In this document: in pieces, positions 29,393 to 39,362 of the stretch | Numbering within the stretch: the stretch's first letter is position 1 | Layout of the letters: each line of letters opens with the position of its first letter | NCBI GenBank assembly: GCA_030683995.1 | Contig: JAUXPH010000053.1 | Coordinates: 1 to 64,000 of the forward strand | Reading direction: 5' to 3' | Source: Lutibacter sp. | Lineage (GTDB): Bacteria > Bacteroidota > Bacteroidia > Flavobacteriales > Flavobacteriaceae | Length of the DNA: 64,000 nt | Notes under the pieces: generated by a model | Database searches by the model: none | Told to the model about the DNA's origin: nothing | Seen by the model: only the letters and a program-made list of their open reading frames with translations | Position numbers and translations under genes: made by a program

Positions 29393-29466
29393 GGGGATGT
29401 AGCTCAGTTGGCTAGAGCGCTTGGCTGGCAGCCAAGAGGTCGTCGGTTCGAGCCCGATCTTCTCCA
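29393..29466 (+). tRNA. tRNA-Ala, anticodon GGC
   Basis: GGGGATGTAGCTCAGTTGGCTAGAGCGCTTGGCTGGCAGCCAAGAGGTCGTCGGTTCGAGCCCGATCTTCTCCA; anticodon stem CTTGG/CCAAG with loop CTGGCAG; CCA not encoded. Confidence 0.95.
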
Positions 29467-29650
29467 CAAACAAAACCGTCAATACTTGTAAAATAGTTGT
29501 TTACGGTTTTTATTTTTTAATATTTGTACGATTAATATATTGTCAATAATATCACCTTCTTATTTTTTCTTTTAATTATTCATTCAACCCTTGCGTTCTT
29601 CAATAAAAGCCAAGTAAAAAATTATAAAAATCAATTTAATCGAAATTTAC

Positions 29651-29906
29651 TTAACCGCAAAAAACGCAAAGAAAAAAACGCAAAGAGCGCAATTTTATTT
29701 TGGTAACATTTGATTACGCCAATTTAAAAATCGTAAATCAAAGATCGTAAATCAACCCGCGTTAGGGATAGAGCGGTATGTTTGAGCACTTTTTTTGTGG
29801 TTTTTTAACCACAAAAAAATGCGAGTAGCGATAGCCCGACCTGCCTGCCGGCAGGCAGGCCTGCCAGCTGGCGGGAAACGCCAACCAAAAAGGCAGGCAA
29901 ACCCAA
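29651..29906 (+). repeat. Dispersed intergenic element, copy B, with upstream CGCAAAG module
   Basis: TTAACCGCAAAAAACGCAAAG..GGTAACATTTGATTACGCC..GCGTTAGGGATAGAGCGG..hairpin..AGCCCGACCTGCCTGCCGGCAGGCAGGCCTGCCAGCTGGCGGGAAACGCC. Confidence 0.75.
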
Positions 29907-30023
29907 AATATTTAAAATCGGATTTCACAATTTTAACCATCGCCTAAAAAGTCGTATTTTTGCCGAAATAGGCTATTTTATGATGTACTTTTATGCAAAC
30001 AGCAACAACACCTCCCTTTAAAT

Positions 30024-31547
30024 ATGAAAAAAATAGAAAATATTGAATTGTCCTTTTTAAGCATCGACGATTATCAGGAGCTTAAAAAAGCAATGATTGA
30101 GTCCTACACAGGAATTCCTGATGCTTATTGGAGTGAGCGCCAAATGGAATCTTTAATCAGCCGTTTTCCTGAAGGTCAGGTGGTGATTAAAGTGAACAAC
30201 CAAATTGCAGGATGCGCTTTATCGATTATTGTGGATTATAAAAGGATTGAAAAAGTTCACACCTATCAGGAAATTACGGGCAATTATTCGTTTAATACCC
30301 ACAAACCCGAAGGCGATATGTTGTACGGGATTGATGTTTTTATAAAACCCGAATTTCGCGGACTTCGTTTGGGAAGGCGGTTATATGATTACAGAAAAGA
30401 GTTGTGCGAGAAACTTAACCTGAGAGGCATGGCTTTTGGCGGCCGAATTCCAAATTATCACCTTTATGCAGATAAACTTACGCCAAAACAATACATTGAC
30501 AAAGTAAGAAAAAAGGAAATTCACGATCCTGTGTTTAATTTTCAGATTTCAAACGACTTTCATCCAACAAAAATTCTGAAGAATTATCTTGAAGGTGATG
30601 AAGCATCCAATGATTATGCGGTATTGTTGGAATGGGACAATATTTACTATGAAAAAGAGGATTTAAGTTCAACAGTGACCATAAAAAAAATAGTGCGTCT
30701 TGGATTGATCCAATGGCAAATGAGATCATACAAAAACCTGGATGAGTTATTGCACCAAGCTGAGTTTTTTGTGGATTCAGTTTCGGGATATCGATCGGAT
30801 TTTGCGCTTTTCCCCGAGTTTTTTAATGCGCCATTGATGGCTGAAAACAACCATTTATCAGAGTCGGAAGCCATTCGTGAGCTAGCAAAACACACTTCGG
30901 CCATTGTTGATAAATTTGCCAAATTTGCCATTTCGTACAACATCAATATCATCTCTGGAAGTATGCCTGAAATTGTGGACAACAAACTTTACAATGTGGG
31001 TTATTTGTGCAAAAGAGACGGAACTGTTGAGCGTTATGAAAAATTGCATATAACGCCAAACGAAGCAAAAGTTTGGGGAATGCAGGGCGGAAGCAAAATA
31101 CAAACGTTTGATACCGATTGCGGTAAAATTGGCATTTTAATTTGTTACGATGTTGAATTTCCGGAGCTTGGCCGTTTGTTGGCCGATGACGGCATGGATA
31201 TTTTGTTTGTTCCGTTTTTGACCGATACACAAAACGGTTATTCCAGGGTCAGAAACTGTGCGCAAGCAAGAGCCATAGAAAATGAATGTTATGTGGCCAT
31301 TGCCGGAAGCGTGGGGAATTTACCGAATGTGCACAATATGGACATACAATATGCGCAGTCTATGGTGTTTACGCCTTGTGATTTTGCTTTTCCAACCAAC
31401 GGCATTAAAGCCGAGGCAACCGCCAACTCTGAAATGATCTTAATTGCCGATGTGGATATTGATTCTTTAAGAGAATTAAATCAGCTGGGAACTGTAAGAA
31501 ATTTGAAAGACAGGCGCAAAGATATTTATGAGTTGAATAAAAAATAG
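30024..31547 (+). CDS. Fused GNAT N-acetyltransferase and carbon-nitrogen hydrolase (nitrilase superfamily)
   Basis: N-terminal GNAT (GIDVFIKPEFRGLRLGRRLYDYRKEL); C-terminal nitrilase triad E (FPEFF), K (YEKLHITP), C (GILICYDVEFPE). Confidence 0.93.
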   Translation: MKKIENIELSFLSIDDYQELKKAMIESYTGIPDAYWSERQMESLISRFPEGQVVIKVNNQIAGCALSIIVDYKRIEKVHTYQEITGNYSFNTHKPEGDMLYGIDVFIKPEFRGLRLGRRLYDYRKELCEKLNLRGMAFGGRIPNYHLYADKLTPKQYIDKVRKKEIHDPVFNFQISNDFHPTKILKNYLEGDEASNDYAVLLEWDNIYYEKEDLSSTVTIKKIVRLGLIQWQMRSYKNLDELLHQAEFFVDSVSGYRSDFALFPEFFNAPLMAENNHLSESEAIRELAKHTSAIVDKFAKFAISYNINIISGSMPEIVDNKLYNVGYLCKRDGTVERYEKLHITPNEAKVWGMQGGSKIQTFDTDCGKIGILICYDVEFPELGRLLADDGMDILFVPFLTDTQNGYSRVRNCAQARAIENECYVAIAGSVGNLPNVHNMDIQYAQSMVFTPCDFAFPTNGIKAEATANSEMILIADVDIDSLRELNQLGTVRNLKDRRKDIYELNKK

Positions 31548-31591
31548 GAATATTTTGTAAATTTATTTTACAGAAAACAAACATTTTAAAG

Positions 31592-31627
31592 CAGAAATCA
31601 CTAATTTTAAGTGATTTCTGTTTTTTT
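31592..31627 (+). terminator. Intrinsic terminator
   Basis: CAGAAATCACTAATTTTAAGTGATTTCTGTTTTTTT. Confidence 0.85.
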
Positions 31628-31714
31628 GGATAAATGTTCAATAATTTGATTCGTTTTGAACTTCCGACCTGATAGCTATCGGGATCGGTCTTAATTAACT
31701 TTTAACTTTACAAG

Positions 31715-32779
31715 ATGGCCAGGTATTTAAAAACAAAGAAAGAACACATCGGATTGTCTCCTTATGAAATTCATTTTAAAGGAGAGAAAAAAAGTGAAAA
31801 GGTCATTTTGGAAGTGATTGATTACGATTCAGAAAATCTTGATGAATTTATAGCAAAAGACCTCAATGAGGTGGTGAAATTTAACAAAACTGCAACCACC
31901 ACCTGGCTAAATATTTATGGCTTGCATGATATAAAAATCATGAATGATATTGCAATGCAATTTGAATTGGATTCCTTAATTCTTGCCGATATCATGAACA
32001 CGCATGCACGTCCAAAAATTCAGGAATACGACAATTGCATCTATATTTCGTTCAAAATGTTGCAGTACGATGAGAAACGAAATTATATTTCATCAGAAAA
32101 TATAGTCATTATCATAAAGGAACATATTTTACTGTTATTTCAGGAAAAAATAGGCGATGTTTTTGATCCGATAAGAGATCGAATGCGAAAAAACAAAAGA
32201 AGAATTCGAAGTTCACGAACCGATTATTTGGCATTTGCTTTAATGGACATCGTTTTCGACAATTACAATTACATCATCAGTCAAATTGGCGAAAAAATTG
32301 AAGCGCTGGAAATACATTTGCTGAATAATGCAAAAGAATCTACCCTAAAAGAGATCAACAATTTTAAAAAGGAAATTATTTATTTAAACAAATCCATTAA
32401 ACCTTGTCGTGAAATAGTGGTTGAATTGCTGAAATTGGATTCGGAATTATTGGATGATAACGTTTATGTCAATTTTGAAGATCTGCAAAACAATGTCAAC
32501 CAGGCCACTGAATCGCTGGAAAGTTACCGTGAAATTCTATCCGACCAACTGCAGGTTTATCACACCACCATCAGCAGCAAATTAAATGACATCATTAAAT
32601 TTTTAACCGTTTTCTCCGTTATTTTTATTCCGTTAACCTTTATTGCCGGCGTTTACGGAACCAATTTCGATTATTTACCCGAGCTTCATTATAAATACAG
32701 TTACTTTATCATGTTGGGTGTTATGTTGGTTTTGGCGATTTCCATGATTGTATATTTCAAAAAGAAAAAGTGGTTTTAG
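31715..32779 (+). CDS. corA: Magnesium/cobalt transporter CorA
   Basis: Two C-terminal TM helices with YGTNF variant of the GMN loop (IAGVYGTNFDYLPEL). Confidence 0.93.
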   Translation: MARYLKTKKEHIGLSPYEIHFKGEKKSEKVILEVIDYDSENLDEFIAKDLNEVVKFNKTATTTWLNIYGLHDIKIMNDIAMQFELDSLILADIMNTHARPKIQEYDNCIYISFKMLQYDEKRNYISSENIVIIIKEHILLLFQEKIGDVFDPIRDRMRKNKRRIRSSRTDYLAFALMDIVFDNYNYIISQIGEKIEALEIHLLNNAKESTLKEINNFKKEIIYLNKSIKPCREIVVELLKLDSELLDDNVYVNFEDLQNNVNQATESLESYREILSDQLQVYHTTISSKLNDIIKFLTVFSVIFIPLTFIAGVYGTNFDYLPELHYKYSYFIMLGVMLVLAISMIVYFKKKKWF

Positions 32780-32858
32780 TATTGTTGGAAGACGGAAGAA
32801 GACGGAAGTTCAGTAAAAGAAATGAATTTTTCCCGCTGGAGCTATGTTGAAAATATGA

Positions 32859-33003
32859 TGGGCGTTCCCCGCCAGCTGGCGGGTCGGGCTTTACGTTCCA
32901 ATCTTTTTAACGGTGAAAAACCGTCAAAAAGGATTTTCACTTTAAACATGGTTCACTGAACTCCTAAAAAAATAAATAAGTGGTGAAGTAATCCCTAACG
33001 CAA
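32859..33003 (-). repeat. Dispersed intergenic element, copy C
   Basis: Reverse complement: GCGTTAGGGATTACTTCACC...AAATCCTTTTTGACGGTTTTTCACCGTTAAAAAGATTGGAACGTAAAGCCCGACCCGCCAGCTGGCGGGGAACGCCC. Confidence 0.8.
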
Positions 33004-33153
33004 CCCAAAACACCATAGATTATTCGCGGAATTCAATTGAAAATAATTGTTAACGGTAAAATTTATCCGAAATTCTGTAAATCATACTTATTCAATTTCT
33101 GTATCTTTACCAACCGAAAACACTATCAGTTTTAAACTGAAACCTCAACCAAA

Positions 33154-34032
33154 ATGAAAACGAACAAGCAAAAAGCCATCAACACCATCTATTTCAGTAT
33201 TGTTGGAAATGCGTTGCTCGCCATTGCCAAAGGAGTAACCGGTATTTTTGGGAATTCCTACGCCTTAATTGCCGATGCCATTGAATCGACCACCGATGTT
33301 TTTTCGTCTATTTTGGTGCTGTTCGGACTTAAATATGCCACCAAACCTGCCGATGAAAATCATCCCTACGGACACGGAAGGGCTGAGCCTTTAATTACAT
33401 TTGCCGTGGTTGGATTTCTGGTTTTTTCGGCAACCATCATTGCCTACGAAAGCATCCAAAATCTACAAACACCACAAGTGGCGCCCGAGAAATTTACCTT
33501 GGTTGTTTTGGCCATTATTGTGATTGTAAAAGAAGTGTTTTTCAGGATGGTTTCAAAAAAAAGCAATGAAACAAAAAGCTCTTCCCTAAAAGCAGATGCC
33601 TGGCATCACAGAAGCGACGCCATCACCTCGTTAATGGCATTTATCGGGATTTCTATTGCCATTTATATGGGCGAAGGCTATGAAAAAGCCGATGATTGGG
33701 CCGCATTGTTTGCTTCCGGATTTATTATTTACAATGCCTATTTAATTTTTAGGCCTGCACTTGGCGAAATTATGGACGAGCATTTATACGAAGATCTGAT
33801 TGCGGAAATTAGAGCAGTTTCTGTGGGTGTTGATGGCGTTGTGGACACAGAAAAATGCCTTGTGAGAAAGGCCGGACTCTCATTTCACGTGGATCTTCAT
33901 TTAATTGTTAATGGAACAATAAGCGTTTCTGAAGGACATATGATTGCACACCAATTAAAGGATGAATTACTGCAGAAATTACCTGAAATTAATGATGTTT
34001 TAATTCATATTGAACCGGATAAGGCCCCCTAA
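33154..34032 (+). CDS. Cation diffusion facilitator family transporter
   Basis: ALIADAIESTTDVFSSILVLFGL, HPYGHGRAEPL, DAWHHRSDAITS, cytoplasmic C-terminal domain with HVDLHLIV. Confidence 0.94.
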   Translation: MKTNKQKAINTIYFSIVGNALLAIAKGVTGIFGNSYALIADAIESTTDVFSSILVLFGLKYATKPADENHPYGHGRAEPLITFAVVGFLVFSATIIAYESIQNLQTPQVAPEKFTLVVLAIIVIVKEVFFRMVSKKSNETKSSSLKADAWHHRSDAITSLMAFIGISIAIYMGEGYEKADDWAALFASGFIIYNAYLIFRPALGEIMDEHLYEDLIAEIRAVSVGVDGVVDTEKCLVRKAGLSFHVDLHLIVNGTISVSEGHMIAHQLKDELLQKLPEINDVLIHIEPDKAP

Positions 34033-34311
34033 CCCCCGAAGGGAGGACAGAACGTTAAAAAAATGTTTGGTGAACATTTTTAGTGAATGTGCCGGTTGGC
34101 GCGTTGGAAGAAAAGCTGAAAGTTAAAAAGGTTTAAGATGGAAAATAGGAGATAAAAGTCAGGAAATAAATTAATTTCAACGCAATCGAACAATTTTGCC
34201 ATTTACAAACAAAGTTCAAAATGAACATATTACTACTAAAATCTGCTTAAAAGTGCCTTCTCGATAAAACAATTGCTTATTTTTGCATTTTAACAAAACT
34301 TCCCCGTCTGA

Positions 34312-36849
34312 ATGCATTTCAAAAAACATATCATTTTATTTTTTTTCCTGTCTGCTTTATTTGTATCGAATCACAGCTGGGCACAAACGCCTCCTGAATT
34401 AACCGCTTCCGGAAATCAATTTTATTGTCCGCTAAGCCAAATGCCTATTGTTACCGGTTTCACTATCAGCAATCCTGATAATGTTCAAATAAAAGCCATT
34501 TATATTCAAATTTCTACGGGTTATGTTAGAGGTGAGGACCAGTTAATTCTGTTGGGAACGCACCCAAATATCACGGCGCAACCTTTTAATAATTTAGAAG
34601 GAAAACTGGAATTAAGATGGACAGGCACAGGAAACGCAGTAATTTCTGAATTAATTTCGGCGGTTAATAATGTTGTTTTCAGAAGCAGCTCAAACACGCC
34701 ATCCGGAAGCAGAACTTTTTCAATAACCATTGGCGAAGCCAATTATTTGCCATCAACAGGTCATTATTACGAATACGTTCCTGTAATAGGAATTACCTGG
34801 AAAAACGCAAAAACAGCTGCTGAAGGGAGAAAGTATTACGGATTGCAAGGCTATTTGGCAACCATTACCTCAGCAGATGAAGCAAAACTTTCAGGCGAGC
34901 AAGCAGCGGGTGCAGGATGGATTGGAGGTAGTGACGCTGCAGTAGAAGGAACATGGAGATGGGTGACAGGGCCAGAAGCGGGTAAATCATTTTTTTTTGG
35001 TGATCCAAATGGCATATATGATGGCGGCACAACAAACGGAGCTGATATTCCTTTTTCTTTTTGGAATACTGGAGAGCCTAACCAAGCCGGGAATGAAGAT
35101 TATGCACATGTGACGGCTCCGGGGGTCGGAATCCCAGGATCCTGGAACGATTTAAGCAACACAGGAGAAGTTTCTGGTAATTTTCAGCCTAAAGGCTATA
35201 TTGTTGAATATGGCGGAATGCTTGGTGATCCTGTTTTAAATCTTTCGGCAAGCACCACAATTTATATGGCTGCAATAACTGCAGCCATACCCGCAACACG
35301 ATGCGGTGCCGGAGTACTTAACTTATCTGCAACTGCAACTTCAGGAGCAACCGTTTTGTGGTTTGATTCTCCAACAAGCTCAACACCAATATTTTCTGGA
35401 TCAAATTATGCTCCTGTGCTTTCGGCATCAAAAACCTATTATGTTTTGGCATCGGCAAACGGTTGTGTAACCGGGCCAAGAACAGCGGTAACGGCTACGG
35501 TAAATCCGTTGCCGGTTATCCAATCAACTATTGATTTTAAAAACTGCGATGAAGACGGTACCGCCGATGGTTTCACCGATTTTAGCCTAAATGAAGTCAC
35601 TTCAATCATAACAAATAACGTATCCGGTTTAACGGTAAGCTATCATTTAAATGCTGCGGATGCCAATGCAAGTCCGAGTGTAAATCCAATAAATATATTT
35701 CCTTTTAACAACGAAACGGCAAGCACTATTTATGCTAGAGTGCAAAATTCTTTTGGCTGTTTTAGTGTTTCAACAATTAAATTAAGCGTTTCTTCAACCA
35801 CTTTGCCTGCCAGCTTTAACTATGAGCTTGCGGCTTGCGACAAAGACGCAAATGCAGATGGTTTTTTTGCCTTTAATCTAACTGAGGCATCAACCGTATT
35901 TATTAACCAGCTTCCTGCCGGACAGCCGTTAAGTGTTCATTATTACAGAAATTTGAATGATGCGCAACTGGAACTAAATGCAATTTTGCCAACAAATTAC
36001 ATCAATCAAAATAAAGATTCACAAGTTTTGTATGTTCGAGTTGAAAATGAAAACGATGGAAATTGTTATGGCATTGGTCCGTTTTTGACATTAACCGTTC
36101 AGCAAATTCCGCAATTTGAAGTAAATCCGACTGCGATTGTTTGTTTAAATTTACCGCCGATAACCCTTGAAACTTTCAATCCGCAAGGAAATTATTCTTA
36201 CGAATGGAAAGATTCAAATAATGCTATTATTAGTAGGGATTTTTCTGCTGAAGTTGCTGAAGCAGGCGTTTACACGGTGATTGCCACATCGGATTTAAAT
36301 TGCGAATCTTTTCCGAAGACGGTAACTGTCACCGCATCAGATATTGCGACAATTACAATAAATGACATTAGCGTTGTTGATGATTCTGACAATAATTCCA
36401 TTACCGTAAACAACACCAATTTAGGCGATGGAGATTATGCGTTTTCGTTGGATGCGCCATTTGGTCCGTTTCAAGATGAAACTTATTTTGAAAACTTGCT
36501 TCCCGGAATTTACACTTTGTACGTGAGCGACAAAAACAGTTGCGGTGTTGCTGCATTGGATATCGCAATTTTAGGATTTCCCAAGTTTTTTACGCCCAAT
36601 GGCGACGGTTACAACGATACTTGGAAAGTGCTTGGAAACGACTTGAACAACATTCAAATATCGGGTATTTATGTTTTTGATCGATTTGGTAAATTGGTTG
36701 CTGATGTTGATTTAACCGGCGAAGGCTGGGACGGGTTTTACAATGGCGAAAGACTTCCTGCAGCTGATTATTGGTATTTGGTGAAGTTTACGGACCAATA
36801 TGGCAATTACAGAGAAAAACGCGGAAATTTAAGCTTGATAAGAAGGTAA
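34312..36849 (+). CDS. T9SS type B sorting domain (CHU_C) protein with C-type lectin domain
   Basis: Signal peptide; C-type lectin fold (GYLATITSADEAKL..WIGGSDAAVEGTWRWVTG..NTGEPNQ..GSWNDLS); C-terminal FPKFFTPNGDGYNDTWKVLG..IYVFDRFGKLV. Confidence 0.92.
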   Translation: MHFKKHIILFFFLSALFVSNHSWAQTPPELTASGNQFYCPLSQMPIVTGFTISNPDNVQIKAIYIQISTGYVRGEDQLILLGTHPNITAQPFNNLEGKLELRWTGTGNAVISELISAVNNVVFRSSSNTPSGSRTFSITIGEANYLPSTGHYYEYVPVIGITWKNAKTAAEGRKYYGLQGYLATITSADEAKLSGEQAAGAGWIGGSDAAVEGTWRWVTGPEAGKSFFFGDPNGIYDGGTTNGADIPFSFWNTGEPNQAGNEDYAHVTAPGVGIPGSWNDLSNTGEVSGNFQPKGYIVEYGGMLGDPVLNLSASTTIYMAAITAAIPATRCGAGVLNLSATATSGATVLWFDSPTSSTPIFSGSNYAPVLSASKTYYVLASANGCVTGPRTAVTATVNPLPVIQSTIDFKNCDEDGTADGFTDFSLNEVTSIITNNVSGLTVSYHLNAADANASPSVNPINIFPFNNETASTIYARVQNSFGCFSVSTIKLSVSSTTLPASFNYELAACDKDANADGFFAFNLTEASTVFINQLPAGQPLSVHYYRNLNDAQLELNAILPTNYINQNKDSQVLYVRVENENDGNCYGIGPFLTLTVQQIPQFEVNPTAIVCLNLPPITLETFNPQGNYSYEWKDSNNAIISRDFSAEVAEAGVYTVIATSDLNCESFPKTVTVTASDIATITINDISVVDDSDNNSITVNNTNLGDGDYAFSLDAPFGPFQDETYFENLLPGIYTLYVSDKNSCGVAALDIAILGFPKFFTPNGDGYNDTWKVLGNDLNNIQISGIYVFDRFGKLVADVDLTGEGWDGFYNGERLPAADYWYLVKFTDQYGNYREKRGNLSLIRR

Positions 36850-36895
36850 TTTTTGCGTATTCTATACTAGAAACAATTTCAATTGAAATTTACAT

Positions 36896-37112
36896 TTAAC
36901 CGCTAAGACCGCAAAGTAAATACGCAAAGGTCGCAATTTTGTTATGGTTAACATTTGATTACACATTCCCAAAATCGTAATTCAAACTGCGTTAGGGATT
37001 GCAGTGGAAAACCTTTTTGAGTTTTTTGGCGAAAAAAGTTTGGAATGGAAAGCCCGACCCGCCAGCTGGCGGGGAACGCCCACCGAAAAGGCGGGCAGGC
37101 CCAAATTCTTAT
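36896..37112 (+). repeat. Dispersed intergenic element, copy D, with upstream CGCAAAG module
   Basis: TTAACCGCTAAGACCGCAAAGTAAATACGCAAAGGTCGCAATTTTG..TAACATTTGATTACAC..GCGTTAGGGATTGCAGTGGAAAACC..GGAAAGCCCGACCCGCCAGCTGGCGGGGAACGCCC. Confidence 0.8.
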
Positions 37113-37113
37113 T

Positions 37114-37917
37114 TTAAAACAGTTCCCGGATCACTTTTGCCACGCCGTCATTTTTATTGGTATCGGTTATTTTATTGGCAATTTGCAGTACTTCGTCGAT
37201 GGCATTTGAAACGGCAACGCCCAATGCAACCTCTTTAAGCATTTCAATATCGTTGTGATTGTCGCCAAAAGCCAGCACATTTTTCATTGAAATATTGGTA
37301 TAACAATGCTTTAACAAAACTTCAATCGCGGTTTTTTTGGAAACTGAAATATGCGAAATTTCAATATAGGTGGGTTTTGACCGGTACAACATAATTTCAC
37401 TGGAAAAGGAATTTTCTAAGGCTTTATACAAAATATCAATTTCGGTTTCGTTGCCCATACACATAATTTTATGCGCGCCTTTTTCTTCATTTTTCCACTG
37501 ATTTAAAACGGATTCGCTCGATTTTACAACAGGAATAACTTTGGTGTTCTCTGATTCTCTTTCCGCCCAAAAATCCATTGCCGGCACAAACCAATCATCC
37601 TCAAAATACAAACTTAAATGAATGCTGGTTTTTGCACAGAGACCAATAACAGATTCCAAAACGGTATTGTTGATAAACGCAGAGTGCAAAACCAGGTTGT
37701 TGTGCAATACCAATCCGCCATTATAAGCAATTATTGGCGCGGTTTCATTCCCCAACTGCTTTTGTAAATGGCGCATCGCTTTTGGCATTCGGGAAGAAAT
37801 CAGCACAAAAGGAATGGGAAAAACACGCTGAATTTCTCTGATTGTCATTTGAGACAGTTCCCTGTTTTTGTCTAAAAGCGTACCGTCAATATCGGAACAA
37901 ATTAATTTATAAGTCAT
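37114..37917 (-). CDS. Cof-type HAD-IIB family hydrolase
   Basis: MTYKLICSDIDGTLLDKNREL start; C-terminal VLAFGDNHNDIEMLKEVALGVAVSNA. Confidence 0.92.
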   Translation of the reverse strand: MTYKLICSDIDGTLLDKNRELSQMTIREIQRVFPIPFVLISSRMPKAMRHLQKQLGNETAPIIAYNGGLVLHNNLVLHSAFINNTVLESVIGLCAKTSIHLSLYFEDDWFVPAMDFWAERESENTKVIPVVKSSESVLNQWKNEEKGAHKIMCMGNETEIDILYKALENSFSSEIMLYRSKPTYIEISHISVSKKTAIEVLLKHCYTNISMKNVLAFGDNHNDIEMLKEVALGVAVSNAIDEVLQIANKITDTNKNDGVAKVIRELF

Positions 37918-38126
37918 TTTGCATTTGTTGGTGCGTCGCAAAAGTAAGGAATATATGAAAATATTACAGGAGGTTGGAATTAAAAAGAAAATAGAGAAGA
38001 GAATAAAGAAAATAGATGAATCTTTTAATGACTTAACCACAAAAAAACCAAGGAAAATTATCTTGCGGTCAAATATTGTCCATACTTTCAACTTTAAACT
38101 TCAAACTTTCGTCTTCGGTCTTCATT

Positions 38127-39362
38127 TCAATACCACCTTTTTTTGTTTTTTTTGGAAGCATCTGATTTTCGTCCTTTTTTGGGCTTAACGCCAAGTTTTC
38201 GGTAGATTTCAGGTTTTGCGTTTGGATCTAAGGGATATGGATGGTCTTCCATTACAGGAATTATGGTGTTAATCAGTTTTTGAATGCCTTGAATGTATAT
38301 TTTTTCATCGGCGGCACAAAATGAATAAGAGGCGCCAGTATTTCCTGCTCTGCCGGTTCTGCCAATTCTGTGAACATAAGATTCCGGTATGTTAGGAATG
38401 TCAAAATTAATAACGGCATCCAAATTGTCAATGTCAAGTCCGCGGGAAGCCACATCGGTTGCGATTAATATGGAAACCGCTTTGTTTTTGAATCGGTTTA
38501 ATGCTTCTTCTCTGGCATCTTGCGTTTTATCGCCATGAATGCTGGCAACGCTAAAGTCGTTTTTGCGCAACATTTTCTCCAATTTATCCACGCCAAATTT
38601 GGTTCGTCTAAAAATAAGGATGTCTCCTTTAATAGTGTTCCTTAATAAATGGAGGCACAATTCCATTTTTTTTGTTTTAGGAACATAATACAATATCTGA
38701 TTTATGCCTTGTGCGGCAGCATATTGTGGCGTTACGTCTATTTTTTCGGGACTTTTTAAAATGGTTTTAGCCAGTTCAACCACTTTGTGTGGCATTGTGG
38801 CAGAAAACAAGACTATTTGTTTGCTTTTCGGACACAAGCGTTCAATTTTTTTAACATCGTCTATAAAACCCATATCCAACATGAGATCGGCTTCATCCAA
38901 AACCAATGTTTCAATAAAAGATAAATTTACAAGTTCCTGTTTGTGCAAATCCAATAATCGACCTGGCGTGGCAATTAAAATATCAACGCCATTTTTTAGC
39001 AATGCTACTTGCGGGTCTATGGAGGTTCCTCCAAAAACAACTGCAGTTTTTATATTGGTGAATTTGCCATAACCTTTAAAACTTTCTTCAATTTGAATGG
39101 CCAATTCACGCGTTGGACTTACCACCAACGCCCGTATTTTTTTTCCTTTTTTTGAAGGGTCTTGTTTGTCGAATAACCCTTGCAAAATAGGTAAGGCAAA
39201 AGCAGCTGTTTTTCCAGTTCCGGTTTGAGCAGATGCAATCACATCTTTTTTTGCCAACATCAGCGGAATGGTTTGCACCTGAACAGGCGTAGGAAATTCA
39301 TAGCCTTTTTCTGAAATTGCCCTTAAAATATGTTTGTTAAACTGTAAGTCTTTAAATTGCAT
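38127..39362 (-). CDS. DEAD/DEAH-box RNA helicase (RhlE-like)
   Basis: ASAQTGTGKTAAF, VLDEADLMLDMGF, SAT, HRIGRTGRAG. Confidence 0.95.
   Translation of the reverse strand: MQFKDLQFNKHILRAISEKGYEFPTPVQVQTIPLMLAKKDVIASAQTGTGKTAAFALPILQGLFDKQDPSKKGKKIRALVVSPTRELAIQIEESFKGYGKFTNIKTAVVFGGTSIDPQVALLKNGVDILIATPGRLLDLHKQELVNLSFIETLVLDEADLMLDMGFIDDVKKIERLCPKSKQIVLFSATMPHKVVELAKTILKSPEKIDVTPQYAAAQGINQILYYVPKTKKMELCLHLLRNTIKGDILIFRRTKFGVDKLEKMLRKNDFSVASIHGDKTQDAREEALNRFKNKAVSILIATDVASRGLDIDNLDAVINFDIPNIPESYVHRIGRTGRAGNTGASYSFCAADEKIYIQGIQKLINTIIPVMEDHPYPLDPNAKPEIYRKLGVKPKKGRKSDASKKNKKRWY

Noticed and set aside
29752-29940. ORF of 62 aa on the minus strand
   Set aside because: Lies almost entirely inside dispersed element copy B; product is low complexity (PAGRPACRQAGRA) from the palindrome; not a gene.
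36999-37238. ORF of 79 aa on the plus strand
   Set aside because: Overlaps dispersed element copy D and runs antisense into the Cof-type HAD gene.
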